DNA of 64,000 nt. Source: Bifidobacterium sp. ESL0775. Lineage in GTDB: Bacteria; Actinomycetota; Actinomycetes; Actinomycetales; Bifidobacteriaceae. A program made the translations under genes and the position numbers. This document shows positions 36,090 through 45,638 of the stretch, piece after piece (position 1 is the first letter of the stretch; each line of letters begins with the position of its first letter). The notes beneath the pieces are model-generated. The model had not been told where the DNA came from. It worked only from the letters and a program-made list of their open reading frames with translations, and did not search any database. Location of the stretch: contig NZ_CP113917.1 in the NCBI RefSeq assembly GCF_029395475.1, forward strand, positions 1,116,001-1,180,000, given 5' to 3'.

Positions 36090-36178
36090 GCTGGTGGTCG
36101 GGGCATGCGATGTTCGGGCGTAAGACACGGCCGAGCGGCCAAGGAGCGTCCCGAACATTGTATGCCCCGACCACCAGC
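36090..36178. repeat. long hairpin element 4 (type B core, reverse orientation)
   Basis: Outer arms 36090-36118 and 36150-36178 (29 nt) pair fully if two G-T wobbles are allowed on the plus strand. The 35-nt type B core at 36117-36151 is identical to that of element 2. It ends 19 bases before the start of the HAD gene, and 92 bases separate it from element 3. Confidence 0.85.
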
Positions 36179-36197
36179 GACTAACGTCAGGAGGAGT

Positions 36198-36857
36198 ATG
36201 AAGACGAACGAAGGCAAAGCAGCCATCTTTGATTTGGATGGGACGTTGCTTGATTCGATGGACGTATGGCATCAGGTCGACGTCGACTTCTTCCGTAGCC
36301 GCAATATCCCTTTGACGGACGATTATATGGGCATCGTCAACGCGATGCGTCCCGACGAAGTGGCCCGCTACACCATCGAGCGGTATGGTCTGCGTGACAC
36401 TCCCGCCGAGCTGGCCAAGCTGTGGGATTCGATGGTGCTTGAGGCGTATGGCACCACCGTCGAGGCCAAACCGCATGCGGTGGAATATCTCGATTATCTC
36501 AAGTCGAGTGGCGCACGTCTGGCAGTGGCGACTTCGCTTTCGCCGCAGGTACGTGAGGTTGGCATGGAACATGTGGGCATTCGGAAGTTCTTCGATGTGG
36601 TGGTCAGTGTGGAGGATACCGACGCAAGAAGCAAGCACAGCTCGGAGGTATATCTCGTTGCAGCGTCACGGCTGGGAGTGGCGGCTAAGAATTGCACCGT
36701 GTTCGAGGATCTGCTGGTGGCGGTGAAAGCTGCGAAAACCGCTGGCATGCACGTATGGGCGATGGAAGACAACTATTCATTGGAGGATAGGCCGACTATC
36801 ACAGAGATTGCGGATGGAGTCATTGATGACTTTGCCAATGCGCCGAAGGTTCTTTGA
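36198..36857 (+). CDS. HAD superfamily hydrolase (beta-phosphoglucomutase/phosphatase-like)
   Basis: 219 residues. Motif I FDLDGTLLDSMDVWH (about residue 10), helical cap domain, motif II in LAVATSLSP, Lys in DARSKHSSEVYL, motif IV VFEDLLVAVKAAKTAGM. Substrate unknown. ATG 36198 follows AGGAGG. Hairpin element 4 ends just upstream and would lie in its 5' leader if transcription starts before it. Confidence 0.85.
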   Translation: MKTNEGKAAIFDLDGTLLDSMDVWHQVDVDFFRSRNIPLTDDYMGIVNAMRPDEVARYTIERYGLRDTPAELAKLWDSMVLEAYGTTVEAKPHAVEYLDYLKSSGARLAVATSLSPQVREVGMEHVGIRKFFDVVVSVEDTDARSKHSSEVYLVAASRLGVAAKNCTVFEDLLVAVKAAKTAGMHVWAMEDNYSLEDRPTITEIADGVIDDFANAPKVL

Positions 36858-36945
36858 AATGGCATCGGATTATCGGATTGGTGAATCCAATATCGGCGAT
36901 ATCGGAGTAAACGCTTATATGCAAGTATTTCCAAAAGAAAACATA

Positions 36946-37009
36946 CTGTTATATAACAGACTTGCACAGTGAATGAAACTGTTATATAGTTCTACTTAAC
37001 AGTAGAACT
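36946..37009 (+). promoter_or_regulatory. promoter and nested operators of the GntR/ABC operon
   Basis: TTGCAC (36962-36967), 17 bases, TATAGT (36985-36990) form a good sigma-70-type promoter. Palindrome CTGTTATATAACAG (36946-36959) lies just upstream of the -35. AGTTCTAC (36988-36995) / GTAGAACT (37002-37009) is an 8-bp inverted repeat over the start point. CTGTTATATA recurs at the -10. This suits autorepression by the GntR protein encoded next. Confidence 0.65.
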
Positions 37010-37064
37010 GTTGAGGAAACTCAGGAATTCTGCTGGACACTGATCAGCAAAGAAAGGGGCATAG

Positions 37065-37442
37065 ATGAAACTGATCATCTCATCCGTGTCCGGAGAACCG
37101 ATTTACGAGCAAATCAAACGCCAGATTCGCGAGGCCGTGTTGAACGGCGAGCTCAAGAGCGGGGAAGCGCTGCCGAGCCTGCGCAAGCTGGCACGCGAGC
37201 TGCGCATCTCCGTGCTCACCGTCACTCGTGCCTATAACGAACTGGCTGATGAGGGCATCATCGTCAATGTGCAGGGCAAAGGTTCGTTCGTCGCGGAAAA
37301 GGGCGATGAGCGGATGAAGAAGGAGCTCACCGGCCAGGTACGCAACGCTTTGCGGCAGGTGGGAGTGGCTGCGAAAGCGGCCGACATCCCGCTCATTGAC
37401 CTGATGGATATGCTCGAGACTGAGTACAAGAAAGCCAAGTGA
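37065..37442 (+). CDS. GntR family regulator, YtrA type
   Basis: 125-residue transcription factor with the N-terminal winged HTH (PIYEQIKRQIREAVLNGELK, then LPSLRKLARELRISVLTVTR) and only a short helical dimerisation tail, which marks the YtrA subfamily. Such regulators typically repress an ABC exporter operon, here the two genes directly downstream. AAAGGGG precedes ATG 37065. The effector is unknown; in relatives these operons respond to cell-envelope-active compounds. Confidence 0.9.
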   Translation: MKLIISSVSGEPIYEQIKRQIREAVLNGELKSGEALPSLRKLARELRISVLTVTRAYNELADEGIIVNVQGKGSFVAEKGDERMKKELTGQVRNALRQVGVAAKAADIPLIDLMDMLETEYKKAK

Positions 37443-37571
37443 GATTCGCTGGCAGGAATGAAATGTGTGGACGCACTGATACTGCAGGACGTTTGCCAAT
37501 CATCTCTCATTCAATTGCCAATGAAGGTTTCTGAAACTGTATCGGTTCATCGGTGAACAGGAAAGGAAACG

Positions 37572-38540
37572 ATGATGGCACAGTCATCACCTACAACAAT
37601 CAGACGGGGCGACGAGAACGTCAGTGTCGGCGGTGACACCCAGCCCATGGCGTTGAGCGTCACTGACGTGGCGAAACGCTACGGTTCCGGTTTCGGCTTG
37701 GGTCCAGTGACGTTTGACCTGCCGATGGGCTACATCATGGGTCTCATCGGACCCAACGGCGCCGGCAAATCGACGCTCATCAAGCTCATCCTCAATATGA
37801 TCCACTGCGATGACGGTTCGATCAGCGTGCTCGGCGTCGACAACATTACCGACGAGGTAAAGGTCAAGGAACAGCTCGGAGTTGTGTTCGATTCCAGCTA
37901 CTTTTCGACGTACTGGACGGTCAAAATGGCCGAGGAATCCATGGCCGCGGCGTATCCGACATGGAATCACGCGTTGTTCGCGGACTATCTCGAGCAGTTC
38001 GGCATCGATACGAAAAAGAAGGTCAAGGATCTTTCCCATGGCATGCAGATGAAGCTCATGCTCGCTGCGGCCCTGAGCCATGACGCCAAATTGCTGATTT
38101 TGGACGAGCCGACCAGCGGTCTCGATGTATTGGCGCGCGATGACCTGATGGACATCCTGCAACGCTACATTGAGGACGGGCAGCACAGCGTGCTGTTCAG
38201 CACGCATATCACCAGTGATCTCGAGCATGCCGCCGACCTGATCACCTATATCACGCAGGGCAAGCTGTATTTCACCGGTTCCAAAGACGAGTTCGACGAC
38301 GCCTTCAGGCTGGTCAAGGGAGGTCCGGACGAGCTTGATGCTGTCAGCTCCGTAGCCGTGGGCGTCCGCAGCTATCTCACAGGTTTCGACGCTTTGGTGC
38401 ATGCGGAGCAAATCGCGGGTCTGGTGCAAGCCAATCCCGGTCTGCATGTCGAGCCGGTAAGCATCGATGACATCATCCGATTGACCAACGGCCGTGCCGC
38501 TGGTCCTCGGCGTCGCGGAGAAGGGAGCAGCGCGCGATGA
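37572..38540 (+). CDS. ABC transporter ATP-binding protein
   Basis: 322-residue ATPase: Walker A GLIGPNGAGKSTLIKLIL (about residue 62), a signature changed to LSHGMQMKLMLAAAL (LSHGM instead of LSGGQ), Walker B LLILDEPTSGLDVLAR, and switch His in FSTHITSD. A C-terminal extension of ~80 residues is typical of exporter ATPases of the Ytr/Bcr group. Start ATG 37572 (or 37575) after AAAGGAAA. It overlaps the membrane subunit by four bases. Confidence 0.9.
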   Translation: MMAQSSPTTIRRGDENVSVGGDTQPMALSVTDVAKRYGSGFGLGPVTFDLPMGYIMGLIGPNGAGKSTLIKLILNMIHCDDGSISVLGVDNITDEVKVKEQLGVVFDSSYFSTYWTVKMAEESMAAAYPTWNHALFADYLEQFGIDTKKKVKDLSHGMQMKLMLAAALSHDAKLLILDEPTSGLDVLARDDLMDILQRYIEDGQHSVLFSTHITSDLEHAADLITYITQGKLYFTGSKDEFDDAFRLVKGGPDELDAVSSVAVGVRSYLTGFDALVHAEQIAGLVQANPGLHVEPVSIDDIIRLTNGRAAGPRRRGEGSSAR

Positions 38541-39247
38541 AGAGCATGGATACCAAACAAATCAAACGATCGATGCGTCTCGATTACCTGCGCCTGGCGG
38601 CTTCCGGAGAAGGGTCGGTATGGATTCTGGCACTGGTTCCGTTGGCGTTTACTCTTATCGGTTTCATTGTCGATGATGAAGCCATAACCTTTGGAGCGGC
38701 TGGAGCAGTGACTGCTATTTGCGCCTTGTACGCCGCTTTCTCCTCCATGATGGTGTTCAGCAATGAGGAGACAACGGGCAATACCAGCATGAATGGCATT
38801 GTGCCCGTATCAAGGCTCAATCAGGTTTTTGCACGGTTTGCCCTGAGCTTTGTGGCTGATGCCATCACTGCCATTGAGGGCGTGCTCTGCCTGCTCATCT
38901 TGTTCCATCATGATGAGCCTTCTGTGTCGTTGTTCGCTGGATTGGGATTGGGCGTGTTCGGCGTTGCTCTATTCCTTGGCAGTGTGGTGATTCCGATTTT
39001 CTACAAGTTTGCGGTCACCAAGGCCATGGGCTGGAGTTTTGCGATACTGGGCTTGCTGTTCTTCGCGGTATTCCTCATTGGGAAAATCATGTCGGATGAC
39101 ATGCGCACTCGCATGCTGAAATGGATGATGACGGCGAAACTTGGTATTGTGCCCTGGGCCGCGATTATCGCCATTCTGGTCGCCATCGTGGTCTGCGTCT
39201 GCTCGTTCCTGCTTTCCGTTCGTGTCTACGAGCATAAGGAATTGTAA
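38537..39247 (+). CDS. ABC-2 type membrane subunit
   Basis: 236 residues with about six hydrophobic segments (for example SVWILALVPLAFTLIGFIV and AAIIAILVAIVVCVCSFLLS). A short cytoplasmic start precedes the first. The segment FSNEETTGNTSMNGIVPVSR is like YtrC/D-type ABC-2 permeases. It is coupled to the ATPase by ATGA overlap and forms with it a GntR-controlled exporter. GC content is below average. Substrate unknown. Confidence 0.82.
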   Translation: MKSMDTKQIKRSMRLDYLRLAASGEGSVWILALVPLAFTLIGFIVDDEAITFGAAGAVTAICALYAAFSSMMVFSNEETTGNTSMNGIVPVSRLNQVFARFALSFVADAITAIEGVLCLLILFHHDEPSVSLFAGLGLGVFGVALFLGSVVIPIFYKFAVTKAMGWSFAILGLLFFAVFLIGKIMSDDMRTRMLKWMMTAKLGIVPWAAIIAILVAIVVCVCSFLLSVRVYEHKEL

Positions 39248-39263
39248 ATCGTCGAACACCGAA

Positions 39264-39312
39264 GAAGGGGCTTACGATGACCGGATAAGTCATCTGCAAG
39301 CCCCTTCTCATT
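39264..39312. terminator. bidirectional terminator between ABC operon and thrC
   Basis: Ten-bp stem GAAGGGGCTT (39264-39273) / AAGCCCCTTC (39298-39307), followed by TCATTTC; the centre holds further complementarity (GATGAC/GTCATC). It lies between convergent genes and can serve both. Confidence 0.75.
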
Positions 39313-39326
39313 TCAATCCCAAAACC

Positions 39327-40817
39327 TCAGAGTTGTTGTGATGCGTTCCTGGCATAGCCGGGCATCTCGTCGATGGAGATGACATCGGTGAAACGTTCGG
39401 CGGCGTGCTCCAAGCCACGCAGGTTCTTGGGAGCAGTGGTGCCGGTGGCTTCAGAGAGCCGGTCCATGCAATCGAAGTCGGTGCCGGTGGTGTCGAGGCC
39501 AAGCGCCTTGCCGACCACGCGTGGGAACTTGTAGGGGCTGGCGGTGCTTAGCAGCACTCGGGGCGTCACGGTTTCGCGAGGCATCTGCGCCAGCGCATGG
39601 TAGCCGCAAGCGGTGTGCGGGTCGATGACGTAGTGGTTGGCGTTCCAGCAATCGGTGATGGCCTGGCTGACTTGGTCCTCATCAGCCCAGCCGCAGGAGA
39701 AGAGTCCGCGGATCCGTTTCAGAAGAGCTTCGGGAATTGTAAACGAGCCCTTGTCCTGCAAATCGTCCATCAGACCGCGAATAAGCTTGGTATCGCCGTC
39801 AGACATGTAATACAACATGCGTTCGAGATTCGAGGAAACGAGGATGTCCATGGACGGTGAGGTGGTCTCGTAGAAGGGGCGCTCGCGGTTGTAGGTGCCG
39901 GTGGTCAGGAAGTCGAAGAGCACGTTGTTGCGGTCGCTGGCCACGGTGAGCCCGCCGACCGGCAGCCCGAGCTTCTTGGCGTAGTAGCCGGCGAGGATGT
40001 CGCCGAAATTGCCGGTGGGAACGATGAACCCGACCTCGTCGCCGATCTTGATGACACCGCGTTCGACCAATTGCGTGTAAGCCGAGAAGTAATAGACGAC
40101 CTGCGGCACGAGCCGTCCGACGTTGATGGAATTGGCGGAGGAGAGTGAGACGCTGTTGCCGGCTTCAAGTTTCGTGGCCAGATCCTTGTCGCCGAAGATG
40201 CGTTTGACGGCGGTTTGCGCGTCGTCGAAATTGCCCTTGACCGCGCAGACATTGACGTTCGAGCCGGTCTGGGTGGTCATCTGCAGGCGCTGGATCTCAC
40301 TGACCTTGCCTTCGGGGTAGAATACGGTGATGCCGGTTCCGGGGGTGTCGGCGAACCCCGCGAGCGCCGCTTTGCCAGTGTCGCCGGAAGTGGCGGTGAG
40401 CACCATCACCTTTTCATTCGTTGAGGATTCGGCAGAGCTAGTACGTGCCATGAATTGCGGGAGGATCTGCAACGCCACGTCCTTGAAGGCGCTGGTCGGG
40501 CCGTTGAAGAGCTCGAGGATGTAATCGTCGCCCAACGGTTTCAGTGGGGTGATGGCGCTGTCGAGCCACTGGGAGCCATAAGCGGCGCTTACGCATTCGT
40601 CAAGTTCGGAAGCCGAAAAGTCTGGCAGCAGAGCGCCCAAGACCGTGCGTGCCATATCCTGATAGGATTTGCCGACCAAAGTGGCGACATCGACCTTTTG
40701 TTTGCCGAGGTCGTCGGTGACGAACAGCCCGCCATCGTCGGCAAGCCCCTGGCGGATGGCCTGACGGCTGGTCAATTGTTCGGAGGTGCCTCTGGTGCTG
40801 TGGAAAGTGGTATTCAT
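39327..40817 (-). CDS. thrC: threonine synthase
   Basis: PLP enzyme turning O-phosphohomoserine into threonine. The PLP lysine lies in FNGPTSAFKDVALQIL (about residue 112); TATSGDTGKAALAGF forms the phosphate-binding loop; VPTGNFGDILAGYYAKKLGL follows. The start at 40817 (MNTTFHSTRG) is preferred because CGAGG lies nine bases upstream; a start at 40838 would add seven residues. 496 residues. Single-gene unit diverging from proA. Confidence 0.95.
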   Translation of the reverse strand: MNTTFHSTRGTSEQLTSRQAIRQGLADDGGLFVTDDLGKQKVDVATLVGKSYQDMARTVLGALLPDFSASELDECVSAAYGSQWLDSAITPLKPLGDDYILELFNGPTSAFKDVALQILPQFMARTSSAESSTNEKVMVLTATSGDTGKAALAGFADTPGTGITVFYPEGKVSEIQRLQMTTQTGSNVNVCAVKGNFDDAQTAVKRIFGDKDLATKLEAGNSVSLSSANSINVGRLVPQVVYYFSAYTQLVERGVIKIGDEVGFIVPTGNFGDILAGYYAKKLGLPVGGLTVASDRNNVLFDFLTTGTYNRERPFYETTSPSMDILVSSNLERMLYYMSDGDTKLIRGLMDDLQDKGSFTIPEALLKRIRGLFSCGWADEDQVSQAITDCWNANHYVIDPHTACGYHALAQMPRETVTPRVLLSTASPYKFPRVVGKALGLDTTGTDFDCMDRLSEATGTTAPKNLRGLEHAAERFTDVISIDEMPGYARNASQQL

Positions 40818-41033
40818 CACAAATGCCTCGTTTGTCATGGCAGGTTACATAATTTCGCTGATACACCAGTCTAACGGAACGCAAGGCCCAACGCCGACGG
40901 TGTCCAAATCAATCAGATCGGATCCGTTTTGGACGAGGCAAGGCTTACAATCGTTGGCAACAGAACGGTGATTTCCGCTTGATAATCTCGGAAATATACC
41001 GGTTTTAAAAAAGATTTGAATGTAGGAGCACCC

Positions 41034-42350
41034 ATGATCGCAAGCAACAGCCAGGATTCACCGGTTCTCGATCCCGATGTGTTCCGTCAGGTCTGCGCCA
41101 TGGGTGATGCCGCGGCCAAGGCGCAAGGAGTGCTGGCGCTCGCCAACACCGAGCAGAAGAACACGTTGCTTGATGCCATCGCGGACGAGCTTGAATCAGG
41201 CGCTGCCGCCATCGCTGATGCCAACAGGCCTGACATGGATGCCGCCAGGCAGGCCGGTATGAGTGCCGGAAAGCTTGACCGTCTGCTTTTCGACGAGGCA
41301 CGGGTAAGGGCCGCTGCAGACGGAGTCCGCCATGTCGCCACGCTTCCCGATCCGGTCGGTGAGATCGTGCGTGGCTCGACATTGCCGAATGGCTTGAGGC
41401 TCAACGAAGTACGTGTGCCGATCGGCGTGTTTGGCATGATCTATGAGGCCCGTCCCAATGTCACGGTAGATGTCGCCTCGCTGTGTCTCAAATCAGGCAA
41501 TGCCGTCCTGTTGCGTGGTGGCCACGAGGCGCAGCATACCAACGAAGCGACGCTCGCCATCATCCAGAAAACGTTGCAGGAACAAGGTTTTGACGCCGCG
41601 TTGGTCGCTTCCGTCGACAGGTTCAGTCGTATGGGTGCCACGGCGATGATGGAGGCGCGAAGCCATATCGACGTGCTGGTGCCGCGTGGGGGAGCAGGAC
41701 TCATCCAGGCCGTCGTGCGCAACTCCAAGGTGCCGGTCATCGAGACAGGTGCGGGCAACGTCCATATCTACGTCGACAGGGCGGCGGATTTCGCCAAGGC
41801 CATCCCGGTCATCCTGAACGCCAAAACGCAGCGGGTCGGGGTGTGCAACGCGGCGGAAAAGCTCATCGTCCACCGCGATGTGGCCAAGGACTTCCTGCCG
41901 CTTGCCGCCCGTGCGCTCGCGGAAGCCGGAGTGGAGCTCCATGCCGACGACGAGGCATACGGGATCATCGACCAAAGCGGTATTGAAAACCTCAATCTAG
42001 TGCACGCCACACGCGAGGATTGGGACACGGAATACCTTGCACTGAAAATGGGTGTCAAGGTCGTGAGCTCTTTGGACAAGGCGATCGAGCATATCAACGC
42101 CCATTCCACCGGACACACCGAATGCATCATCTCCGAGGACTACACCGCCATCGAACGCTTCACCAAACGTATCGATTCGGCGGTGGTCATGGCCAACGCC
42201 TCCTCAAGGTTCACGGATGGCGGTATGTTCGGATTTGGAGCTGAATTGGGCATCTCGACGCAGAAACTGCATGCCCGCGGACCGATGGGGCTCACGGAGA
42301 TGACCACGACCAAATGGATTGGCTATGGCACCGGCCAGGTGCGGGCTTGA
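41034..42350 (+). CDS. proA: glutamate-5-semialdehyde dehydrogenase (gamma-glutamyl phosphate reductase)
   Basis: Second step of proline synthesis. NADPH-binding and aldehyde-dehydrogenase features: [32 protein letters not shown], and the catalytic cysteine in [15 protein letters not shown] (about residue 283). ATG 41034 follows TAGGAG; a TTG at 41016 is unlikely. 438 residues. proB is not in the window. Two genes of the same operon follow closely. Confidence 0.96.
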   Translation: MIASNSQDSPVLDPDVFRQVCAMGDAAAKAQGVLALANTEQKNTLLDAIADELESGAAAIADANRPDMDAARQAGMSAGKLDRLLFDEARVRAAADGVRHVATLPDPVGEIVRGSTLPNGLRLNEVRVPIGVFGMIYEARPNVTVDVASLCLKSGNAVLLRGGHEAQHTNEATLAIIQKTLQEQGFDAALVASVDRFSRMGATAMMEARSHIDVLVPRGGAGLIQAVVRNSKVPVIETGAGNVHIYVDRAADFAKAIPVILNAKTQRVGVCNAAEKLIVHRDVAKDFLPLAARALAEAGVELHADDEAYGIIDQSGIENLNLVHATREDWDTEYLALKMGVKVVSSLDKAIEHINAHSTGHTECIISEDYTAIERFTKRIDSAVVMANASSRFTDGGMFGFGAELGISTQKLHARGPMGLTEMTTTKWIGYGTGQVRA

Positions 42351-42368
42351 CACGAGCGGAGGCATGAT

Positions 42369-43145
42369 ATGAACGACGCTGAACACAACGAGAGCGGCAC
42401 CGCCGGCGGAGACGGCGAGAACAAAGGGCTGGAAGGCGGCATCTCAGCCAACCAGAATCCTCAAAACCATTCCATGAGCGTCATGACGGACGGCCAGAAG
42501 CCGCAAAATGACGGGGAAAACCAACAAGCCGAGGAACAGGTCGGCGTCAAGGCCGACTACAAGCTGGCCGAAGACCGTGGCATCGATGTGAACAACCCCC
42601 GCATCGGCCTCAAGATCGCCTCCGAGCGCCTCGCCATCGTCCGTTACGTCTTCCTGGTGCAGGTCGAGGACGGCATCGCCACCGCGGACCAGCGCGCCTC
42701 CCTCGAGTACGCGGACGCTGCGCTGATCGGTTGGCCTGAAATGGATGCAGACGACGTGGTCGACCTCGATGAGGACGGCAAGCAGACCGTGGCCGAGCGT
42801 CTCGCCGCGATGGAGCGCTACATCGCCGAGTTCAGCAGGCGGGAGGCGCAGGGCGATGTCGACGCGATGAACGATCTGCTCGTGCGCGCCACCGAGTGCG
42901 TCGCCTCGGTACGCAGGCTCTACCAGCCCGATTTCCCGATTCCCACATTCGCCGAGATCCGCCGCGTCGTGCAGGACGAATACGACGAGGACATGGGCAA
43001 GATCGATCCGGGCGAGCACGCCACCGTCGAGGCCATCGAGGAGCAGACCGAGCAAGCCGACGAGAAGCGTGAAGAGGCCGAGGCGGAAACGTCCCAGGAT
43101 GGCGACAAAGCCAAGGCCAAGGGCAAAGGCGATGGCAAGGCATGA
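42369..43145 (+). CDS. conserved hypothetical protein between proA and nadD
   Basis: 258 residues, soluble, very acidic. A helical middle part (about 75-215, with [20 protein letters not shown] and [20 protein letters not shown]) is flanked by low-complexity ends: Asn/Gln/Gly-rich at the start, Glu/Lys/Ala-rich at the end. No catalytic motif was recognised. It starts 18 bases after proA and overlaps nadD by four bases, so it is translated with nadD. Confidence 0.7.
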   Translation: MNDAEHNESGTAGGDGENKGLEGGISANQNPQNHSMSVMTDGQKPQNDGENQQAEEQVGVKADYKLAEDRGIDVNNPRIGLKIASERLAIVRYVFLVQVEDGIATADQRASLEYADAALIGWPEMDADDVVDLDEDGKQTVAERLAAMERYIAEFSRREAQGDVDAMNDLLVRATECVASVRRLYQPDFPIPTFAEIRRVVQDEYDEDMGKIDPGEHATVEAIEEQTEQADEKREEAEAETSQDGDKAKAKGKGDGKA

Positions 43146-43951
43146 GTGACGGTTCTGTTCCCGTTTCCGTCGACGCGGCCGCGGGCGAAAAGATTCCGCC
43201 GACACGGCTGGGCAATGTCGTCAAAAGTCCATCATTGGACACCGCCAACGATCAGTCGCAGCCCCCGGAACAGACCCGCAAGATGTCCGGGCTGTCCTCC
43301 GTGCCTGACCCGAATTCCATAGAGGCTCCCGGTTCGCAACCAATCCACAAGCGCCTTCAAGGCGCGCGTCGCCGCATCGGCATCATGGGCGGCACCTTCG
43401 ACCCCGTGCACAACGGCCATTTGGTTGCCGCCAGCGAAGTCGCCTGGGTCTACAACCTCGACGAGGTGATCTTCGTGCCGACGGGCCGTCCGGCCTTCAA
43501 GCTAGGCAAGCACGTCACTAACGCCGAGGACCGCTACCTGATGACCGTCATCGCCACGGCCTCGAATCCCAGATTCACCGTCTCACGCGTCGATATCGAC
43601 CGGCCAGGCGTCACCTACACGATCGACACGTTGCGTGACATCCACGCGCTGAACCCCGACGCCGAGCTTTTCTTCATCACCGGCGCCGACGCCGTGGCCG
43701 AGATTCTCAAATGGAAAGAGGCGCGGAGCATGTTCGACCTCGCGCACTTCGTCGCCGTCACCCGGCCCGGCTACCAAAGCCCCGAGCACATGCGCACGCA
43801 AATCGAAGTCGACACCTTGGAAATCCCCGCGTTGGCCATCTCCTCAACCGACGTCCGCCACCGCGTCTCGTTGGGCGAACCGGTCTGGTACCTCGTTCCC
43901 GACGGCGTGGTGCAATACATTGCCAAGCACGGGCTATATACCCAGCCCTGA
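43142..43951 (+). CDS. nadD: nicotinate-nucleotide adenylyltransferase
   Basis: Makes deamido-NAD from nicotinate mononucleotide and ATP. Nucleotidyltransferase signature [18 protein letters not shown] (about residue 81), [14 protein letters not shown], and the C-terminal [20 protein letters not shown]. The 269 residues include a ~75-residue polar N-terminal extension not usual for the family; internal ATGs could serve as later starts, but the ATGA overlap supports 43142. Confidence 0.94.
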   Translation: MSDGSVPVSVDAAAGEKIPPTRLGNVVKSPSLDTANDQSQPPEQTRKMSGLSSVPDPNSIEAPGSQPIHKRLQGARRRIGIMGGTFDPVHNGHLVAASEVAWVYNLDEVIFVPTGRPAFKLGKHVTNAEDRYLMTVIATASNPRFTVSRVDIDRPGVTYTIDTLRDIHALNPDAELFFITGADAVAEILKWKEARSMFDLAHFVAVTRPGYQSPEHMRTQIEVDTLEIPALAISSTDVRHRVSLGEPVWYLVPDGVVQYIAKHGLYTQP

Positions 43952-44020
43952 TTTTTGTTCCGTCATGTTATTCTTGGTATCAGTGATGAATCTCACCGAT
44001 AAACCAATGGAGGTAAGACA

Positions 44021-44269
44021 ATGAAAAAGACGCGGCTCCGTATCGTTCAGGTATGCCTGTCGGTGATTATTCTTTTGCAGGCAGCATTGGTAACTAACGG
44101 GCAATGGTTGCTGAGCTACGGATATGTAGGCTCGGTGTTTATGGCGCTGAATATAACCTGTGCCTTTGTCGTGCTTCATGAGTTCTGGTCGGTTTTCAAG
44201 CATTCGGAGACCTCTGGCGATCGGGACGAATCCGATGTGAACGAACCGAGTGTGTCCCCGTCGCGTTGA
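44021..44269 (+). CDS. small two-helix membrane protein
   Basis: 82 residues: Lys/Arg start, two hydrophobic helices (IVQVCLSVIILLQAALVT and GYVGSVFMALNITCAFVVLH) and a charged Ser/Asp/Glu tail. GGAGG precedes ATG 44021 at good spacing, which supports it as a gene. GC content is lower than its neighbours. Function unknown. Confidence 0.65.
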   Translation: MKKTRLRIVQVCLSVIILLQAALVTNGQWLLSYGYVGSVFMALNITCAFVVLHEFWSVFKHSETSGDRDESDVNEPSVSPSR

Positions 44270-44315
44270 GAAGCTAGTATGGCTGTGGTTCATACAGACG
44301 ATAACGTTTGGAGAT

Positions 44316-45338
44316 ATGGTGAGCGCAATCCTAGAAGGAAAGCCCAGTAAGAATCTCATACTCGTCACCGGCAGGGCCCATCCCCAGCTGGCGGCGGACG
44401 TCGCCAACCAGCTTGGCATCGACATCCTCAAAACCACGGCATACGATTTCGCGAATGGCGAGATGTATGTGCGCTACACCGAATCGGTGCGTGGCGCGGA
44501 CGTCTTTGTATTGCAAAGCCATGCCGGTGACGTCAACAAGGCCATCATGGAACAGCTCATCATGATTGACGCGTTGAAGCGCGCCTCGGCCCGTTCCATC
44601 ACCGCCGTCTGCCCGCTTCTGGGCTATTCCCGCCAGGACAAGAAGCATCTCGGCCGCGAGCCCATTTCCTGCCGTCTCGTCTTTGATCTGCTGCGCACCG
44701 CAGGTGCCGACCGCGTGATGAGCGTGGATTTGCATGCCGCGCAGTCGCAGGGCTTCTTCGACGGACCGGTCGATCACCTGATCGCCATGCCGGTGCTGGT
44801 CGACTATATCCGCGACCGTTTCGAGGGCAATCTCGACAATGTCGCCGTGGTCTCCCCGGACGCCGGCCGTATCCGTGTGGCCGAACAATGGGCGCAGCGC
44901 CTGGGCGGAGGCCCGCTCGCCTTCGTCCACAAGACCCGCGACATCAACCGCCCGAACCATGCCACCTCCAACCGCGTGGTCGGCGACGTGGTCGGCAAGG
45001 ATTGTGTCCTGGTCGACGACTTGATTGATACCGGCGGCACCATCGTCGGCGCCTGCGAAGTGCTGAAACAGGCCGGCGCCAAGTCCGTTACCGTCGTTGC
45101 CACGCACGGCGTGCTTTCCGATCCCGCCGTCGAGCGCCTCAAGAACAGCGGCGCCCGCGAGGTCGTGTTGACCGACACCGTGCCGATCGACGAATCCAAG
45201 CGTTGGGACGGGCTCACCGTCCTTTCCATCGCGCCGCTCTTGGCCAGCGCCATCAAGGCCGTCTTCGAGGATGGCTCGGTCGCCAAGCTCTTCGACACCT
45301 ATCCAGAACATCACGGGCAGGGCTTCCTCTTCGCCTGA
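44316..45338 (+). CDS. prs: ribose-phosphate pyrophosphokinase
   Basis: Makes PRPP, the precursor of nucleotides, His, Trp and NAD. Catalytic flexible loop YSRQDKKHLGREPISCRLVF, VDLHAAQSQGFFD, and the PRPP-binding loop VLVDDLIDTGGTIVGA (about residue 228). ATG 44316 lies four bases after GGAG; GTG 44319 is an alternative. 340 residues. It sits near nadD, whose pathway also uses PRPP. Confidence 0.96.
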   Translation: MVSAILEGKPSKNLILVTGRAHPQLAADVANQLGIDILKTTAYDFANGEMYVRYTESVRGADVFVLQSHAGDVNKAIMEQLIMIDALKRASARSITAVCPLLGYSRQDKKHLGREPISCRLVFDLLRTAGADRVMSVDLHAAQSQGFFDGPVDHLIAMPVLVDYIRDRFEGNLDNVAVVSPDAGRIRVAEQWAQRLGGGPLAFVHKTRDINRPNHATSNRVVGDVVGKDCVLVDDLIDTGGTIVGACEVLKQAGAKSVTVVATHGVLSDPAVERLKNSGAREVVLTDTVPIDESKRWDGLTVLSIAPLLASAIKAVFEDGSVAKLFDTYPEHHGQGFLFA

Positions 45339-45471
45339 TTCGATGTGAAAGGCCGGTGTCAAGTCGGCTGGCCACGTGGTCGTCACAGCCTGATGATTGC
45401 GTTCATGCGTGTCGGGTTGTCAGCGGTGGCCAGCATAATAGAAAATCGGTTCGGTCTTTGGATCGTCCCAT

Positions 45472-45542
45472 TCCTCCATGGTGTAAAGGCAGCACACGGG
45501 TCTTTGGAACCCTTAGTCTTGGTTCGAATCCAGGTGGAGGAA
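45472..45542 (+). tRNA. tRNA-Gln (anticodon TTG)
   Basis: Acceptor stem TCCTCCA (45472-45478) / TGGAGGA (45535-45541), discriminator A. Anticodon loop CTTTGGA (45502-45508) with TTG. T arm CTTGG-TTCGAAT-CCAGG. The anticodon stem has one terminal C/T mismatch. CCA is not encoded. glmU follows 97 bases downstream. Confidence 0.9.
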
Positions 45543-45638
45543 CTTCATTCAAGTCGGCTGACCATTCGGAGTTTCGGATGCCAGCCGATTTGCGTATTCG
45601 CAGTGCGTTTCGCCTTGAAGCGCGGAATTGGAGTAGAT

